Assembly: GCA_036646055.1 (NCBI GenBank)
Contig: JAVXMY010000003.1
Span: 124,001 to 188,000 of the forward strand
Direction: 5' to 3'
Source of the DNA: JAVWMQ01 sp036646055
GTDB taxonomy: Bacteria; Bacillota; Clostridia; Peptostreptococcales; Anaerovoracaceae
DNA length: 64,000 nt
Every line of letters starts with the position of its first letter. Position 1 is the stretch's first letter. A program made the translations under genes and the position numbers. Under the pieces are notes generated by a model, which worked only from the letters and a program-made list of their open reading frames with translations, searched no databases and was not told where the DNA came from. Positions 60,581 to 64,000 of the stretch are shown piece after piece.

Positions 60581-61562
60581 GTTTCCTTTCTCTTCCCATT
60601 AAATAGGTAACTGCATCTACCGGGTTTATTTCGCCCTTAATTACTTTGTAAATATGTTCAGTAATTGGCATCTCAACATTAACGGTTTTAGCCAAATCAT
60701 AAGCAGCTTCAGTAGTAAACATCCCCTCAACTACCATGCCTATTTTTTCTGTAGCCTGTATAGGGCTAACACCTTCACCAATCATAATTCCACATCTTCG
60801 ATTTCTAGAATGCATACTTGTGCAAGTAACAATTAAATCCCCCATACCGGCTAATCCATAAAAAGTTTCTGACTTAGCTCCAAGAGCAAGTCCAAGTCTG
60901 GTGATTTCAGTCATACCACGAGTCATAAGAGCAGCTTTAGCATTATCTCCAAATCCCATACCATCAGAAATCCCTGCACCTAAGGCAATAATATTTTTTA
61001 GGGATCCTCCTAATTCTACACCTACAACATCATCGTTTACGTAAGTCCTAAATCTATCTGTAAAAAATAAATCCTGAACATACTCTGCTATTTTCTTATC
61101 AGATGATGCAATAGCAACAGTAGTAGGTAGTTTTTTACCAACTTCCTCAGCATGAGAAGGTCCAGATAATACTGCATATTTTACATTTGGATTTATTTCT
61201 TTGGCCACTTGGCTCATTCTAAGCAAAGTACCCTTTTCTATGCCCTTAGCAACATTTACTATAACTGCATTAGGATCTAAAAATTCTAAAGCAGAGGTAA
61301 ATACTCCTCTAAAATTTTGTGCAGGCACAGAGAATAAAACCATTTCTGCTCCATCAACTGCCTTCTTCATATCTTTCATTGGTTTAATATTAGAATTCAA
61401 TTTAACTCCTGGCAAATATCTTTCATTTATCATAGAATCTGTCATCTCAGAAATATGATCAGCATTTCTAGCCCACAAGTTAACCTTATTGCCTTTTTCC
61501 GCTAAAGTTATAGCAAGTGCTGTACCAAAACTTCCTGCACCAATTACACAAACATTACTCAT
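60567..61562 (-). CDS. gpsA: Glycerol-3-phosphate dehydrogenase [NAD(P)+]
   Basis: This 331-residue enzyme makes sn-glycerol 3-phosphate for phospholipids. The NAD loop is VIGAGSFGTALAITLAEKG; the catalytic lysine lies in VELGGSLKNIIALGAGISDGMG. Length is normal. It is two bases from plsY, which uses its product, so lipid synthesis is coupled at the gene level. Confidence 0.97.
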   Translation of the reverse strand: MSNVCVIGAGSFGTALAITLAEKGNKVNLWARNADHISEMTDSMINERYLPGVKLNSNIKPMKDMKKAVDGAEMVLFSVPAQNFRGVFTSALEFLDPNAVIVNVAKGIEKGTLLRMSQVAKEINPNVKYAVLSGPSHAEEVGKKLPTTVAIASSDKKIAEYVQDLFFTDRFRTYVNDDVVGVELGGSLKNIIALGAGISDGMGFGDNAKAALMTRGMTEITRLGLALGAKSETFYGLAGMGDLIVTCTSMHSRNRRCGIMIGEGVSPIQATEKIGMVVEGMFTTEAAYDLAKTVNVEMPITEHIYKVIKGEINPVDAVTYLMGRERKHEKI

Positions 61563-61564
61563 AA

Positions 61565-62185
61565 CTATTTCTCCTTTTTACCGAAACTTAATTTTGGTTC
61601 TGTCCCTTCAATTAGTCTCTTTAAGTTAGCTCTATGTTTAATAATTACACAAATAGCCAACAATGTGCCTGGAATAATAAATTCTGGTTCAATGAACCAT
61701 GCAATAATTGGAAATGTCGCTGCTCCAAATATAGATCCTGCTGACATTCTCCTAGTAACTATTACACCAATTATTACAATTCCAAGAGCAGTAAATCCCA
61801 TTAGAGGGTTTAATCCTGCCAGTGATCCAAAGGCTGTAGCAACTCCTTTGCCACCTTTGAAACCGTAAAATATAGGCCAAACATGACCGCAAAAAACCCC
61901 AACTACGCAAAACATAGCTGTAGTATGATCTCCAATTAAACTCCCAAGTATAACCGCAAAGGTCCCCTTAAGAATATCTACAACTAATGTAATAATTGCA
62001 GCTTTTTTTCCAAGGACTCTTAGCGCATTAGTTGTTCCTGCATTCCCACTACCTTCTTTTTTGATATCAATGCCCCTAGCCCTAGCTTGTAACATTGATG
62101 GTGAAATATTACCAATTAAGTAGGCTATAGCAACCATAACAACAAAGATTAATGGACTAGTAGTAAAATTCTCAAACGGATTCAT
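61565..62185 (-). CDS. plsY: Acyl-phosphate:glycerol-3-phosphate acyltransferase
   Basis: This 206-residue membrane enzyme acylates glycerol 3-phosphate using acyl-phosphate. The three conserved loops are seen: GSGNAGTTNALRVLGKKAA, HVWPIFYGFKGGKGVATAFG and IIKHRANLKRLIEGTEPK. About five membrane helices are expected. The start shares a base with the der stop (TAATG). Normal length. Confidence 0.97.
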   Translation of the reverse strand: MNPFENFTTSPLIFVVMVAIAYLIGNISPSMLQARARGIDIKKEGSGNAGTTNALRVLGKKAAIITLVVDILKGTFAVILGSLIGDHTTAMFCVVGVFCGHVWPIFYGFKGGKGVATAFGSLAGLNPLMGFTALGIVIIGVIVTRRMSAGSIFGAATFPIIAWFIEPEFIIPGTLLAICVIIKHRANLKRLIEGTEPKLSFGKKEK

Positions 62186-63504
62186 TATTCCCTCTCGCCC
62201 TTCTCTCTAAATACAAATTTAACTGATGTACCATCAAAGCCGAAGCCTTCTCTAATTTTATTCTCTAAATATCTAGAATAGGAGAAGTGCATTAACTGAC
62301 GATCATTAATTTTAAATGAAAATAGTGGAGGCTTAATTCCAACCTGTGTAACATAATAAATCTTAAGTCTCTTGCCCTTGTCTGATGGTGGCTGTTTCAT
62401 CATTGTTGCATCAGCAATTAAACTATTAAGTTGTCCTGTTGGAACTCTCATAGCTCTAGTTTCAGCTACAGCCTTAACCATATGAATAACGTTTATTACT
62501 CTCTGGTTATCCTTAACAGAAATAAATACACTAGACGCATAGGACATAAATGTAAGTTCATTAGCAATATTCTGCTTGTACTTCTTCATTGTGTTAGTCT
62601 CTTTTTCTATTAAGTCCCACTTATTAACAACAATAACAATACCCTTACCCGCTTCATGGGCTAGACCTGCAATTTTCTTATCCTGGTCAGTAATTCCTTC
62701 GGTAGCATCGATCATAAGAACGCAAACGTCACATCTTTCAATAGCTGCAATAGCTCTGATTACAGAATATTTTTCAATATCTTCATTAACCTTACTTCTT
62801 CTTCTAACACCTGCTGTATCAATTAAAGTAAATAAATCTCCATTAAATTCAAATGGTGTATCAATAGAATCCCTAGTAGTCCCTGCAATAGGAGATACAA
62901 TAACCCTCTTCTCACCTGTTAATGCATTAACTAAAGAAGACTTCCCAACATTTGGCTTACCAATAATAGCTACGCCAATTCTTTCTTCCTCAGCCATGGC
63001 TGATCCTGCTTCAAATCTACTAACAACTTCATCAAGAACCTCTCCAAAACCTAGCATATTTGCCGCAGATATGGCAAAAGGCTCTCCCAGCCCAAGTTCA
63101 TAAAAGTCGTAAAAGTCTTCTGGTAAGATAGCCGTATCTACTTTGTTTACAACCAAAATAACCTTTTTACCTGTTCTTCTAAGCATTTGACCTACTTCTC
63201 TATCGTCCGAAGTTAAGCCGTCCTTTCCATTTACCATAAAAATTATAACATCAGCTGTATCCATGGCAATCTGGGCCTGCTCTCTCATTTGAGCAGGAAT
63301 TATTTCTTCACTAGTAGGTTCAATACCACCTGTATCAATTAGGGCAAAATAATTGTTTTGCCACTCTGCCTCTGCATAGATTCTGTCTCTTGTTACACCT
63401 GGAGTATCTTCTACTATGGCAACCCTTTTACCTACTATTTTGTTGAAAAATGTTGACTTCCCAACATTAGGCCTTCCAACTACGGCCACTACTGGTTTAC
63501 TCAC
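62185..63504 (-). CDS. der: Ribosome-assembly GTPase Der (EngA)
   Basis: This 439-residue protein has two GTPase domains (GRPNVGKSTF near residue 9 and GKPNVGKSSL near 183) and a C-terminal KH-like domain. It assists 50S subunit assembly. I start at the GTG at 63504, 8 bases after GGAGG; an ATG further up has no ribosome site. The start overlaps the ftsY end by 8 bases. Confidence 0.96.
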   Translation of the reverse strand: MSKPVVAVVGRPNVGKSTFFNKIVGKRVAIVEDTPGVTRDRIYAEAEWQNNYFALIDTGGIEPTSEEIIPAQMREQAQIAMDTADVIIFMVNGKDGLTSDDREVGQMLRRTGKKVILVVNKVDTAILPEDFYDFYELGLGEPFAISAANMLGFGEVLDEVVSRFEAGSAMAEEERIGVAIIGKPNVGKSSLVNALTGEKRVIVSPIAGTTRDSIDTPFEFNGDLFTLIDTAGVRRRSKVNEDIEKYSVIRAIAAIERCDVCVLMIDATEGITDQDKKIAGLAHEAGKGIVIVVNKWDLIEKETNTMKKYKQNIANELTFMSYASSVFISVKDNQRVINVIHMVKAVAETRAMRVPTGQLNSLIADATMMKQPPSDKGKRLKIYYVTQVGIKPPLFSFKINDRQLMHFSYSRYLENKIREGFGFDGTSVKFVFREKGERE

Positions 63505-64000
63505 CGAAAATACCTCCAATAAATTCCTCAGGATCAAATTCTTTTAGGTCATCGATTCCCTCTCCAACACCAACAAATTTAATTGGCATATCAAATTCAT
63601 CAGCAATAGTAATTGCTATACCGCCTTTGGCAGTTCCATCTAGCTTAGTTAACACTACCCCTGTAAGTTCTGCCACATCACCAAATTCTTTGGCCTGTGA
63701 TACTGCATTCTTACCTGTAGTTGCATCTAAAACTAGCAATGTTTCTCTTGTTGCTTCTTCATATTCTTTTTGGATAACCTTGTTCATTTTTTCAAGTTCA
63801 TTCATAAGGTTTTTCTTGTTTTGAAGTCTTCCAGCTGTGTCACAGATTAAAACATCTACTCCTTTAGCCTTTGCAGACCCAATTGCGTCAAATAATACTG
63901 CTGATGGATCAGCACCTTCTTGATGTCTCACTACTGGAACTCCAACTCTTTCACCCCAAATTACAAGTTGCTCTGCTGCTGCCGCTCTAAATGTATCTGC
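63497..64000 (-). CDS. ftsY: Signal recognition particle receptor FtsY, C-terminal part (cut by window edge)
   Basis: The last 167 residues of the SRP receptor GTPase are present, opening with ADTFRAAAAEQLVIWGERVGV and including CDTAGRLQNKKNLMNELEKM, DATTGKNAVSQAKEF, VLTKLDGTAKGG and the closing VGVGEGIDDLKEFDPEEF. The reading frame stays open to the window edge. FtsY docks ribosome-SRP complexes at the membrane. It overlaps der. Confidence 0.96.
   Translation of the reverse strand, partial: ADTFRAAAAEQLVIWGERVGVPVVRHQEGADPSAVLFDAIGSAKAKGVDVLICDTAGRLQNKKNLMNELEKMNKVIQKEYEEATRETLLVLDATTGKNAVSQAKEFGDVAELTGVVLTKLDGTAKGGIAITIADEFDMPIKFVGVGEGIDDLKEFDPEEFIGGIFGE

Overview
The window is AT-rich, densely packed DNA from an anaerobic low-GC Firmicute (class Clostridia). 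The evidence is a complete-looking lysine fermentation block, pyruvate:ferredoxin oxidoreductase, an oxygen-sensitive L-serine dehydratase, early cobalamin genes, strong AGGAGG ribosome sites and consensus TTGACA/TATAAT promoters. The genus cannot be fixed from sequence alone; an amino-acid fermenting member of the Eubacteriales/Peptostreptococcales is likely. There are no rRNA or tRNA genes, insertion sequences, phage genes or CRISPR arrays.

Region by region. 0-4 kb: serine dehydratase (sdaAB-sdaAA) followed closely by cbiG, hemB and the start of hemL, all on the minus strand. 4-6 kb: asnS and a small membrane protein. 6.2-6.6 kb: a cobalamin riboswitch with its own promoter and terminator but no gene of its own. 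6.6-10.8 kb: an RNA methyltransferase, lrgA-lrgB and greA-lysS. 10.8-26.9 kb: a long minus-strand series (CNNM hemolysin, secA, prfB with a programmed frameshift, tex, a phosphatase, addB, two acyl-CoA synthetases, an ornithine/alanine-type racemase). 27-29.3 kb: a polar amino acid ABC transporter. 29.7-32.5 kb: SAM-I riboswitch, metK, lysC. 32.6-36.7 kb: a plus-strand island with an unknown protein, an aldo/keto reductase and an alanyl-tRNA editing protein, with a cluster of perfect DnaA boxes between the last two. 36.8-39 kb: uracil permease and a nitrilase-family amidase.

39.1-51.9 kb is the centre of interest: kdd-kamA-kamB-kamC-kamD-kamE-atoD-atoA, a second kdd copy, a sigma-54 activator and a divergent kal. 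These convert lysine through beta-lysine, 3,5-diaminohexanoate and later CoA steps toward acetate and butyrate. Three canonical sigma-54 (-24/-12) promoters drive the first kdd/kam operon, the second kdd and kal. The activator between them carries an N-terminal domain homologous to the pathway enzyme Kdd, with a degraded nucleotide-binding loop, fused to an AAA+ and Fis-type module. An inverted repeat (GTTCACTA-N8-TAGTGAAC) and a Rex-like operator lie upstream of the main promoter. The window therefore seems to hold a self-contained sigma-54 regulon whose sensor was recruited from the pathway's own enzyme. The cleavage enzyme kce is not in the window.

52-64 kb: a pseudouridine synthase, a two-part ThrE-type exporter, a Gfo/Idh oxidoreductase, a candidate small RNA with a consensus promoter and terminator, pyruvate:ferredoxin oxidoreductase, and the housekeeping run ftsY-der-plsY-gpsA-miaB. 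The B12-dependent aminomutase KamDE links the fermentation block to the cobalamin genes and riboswitch at the left end.
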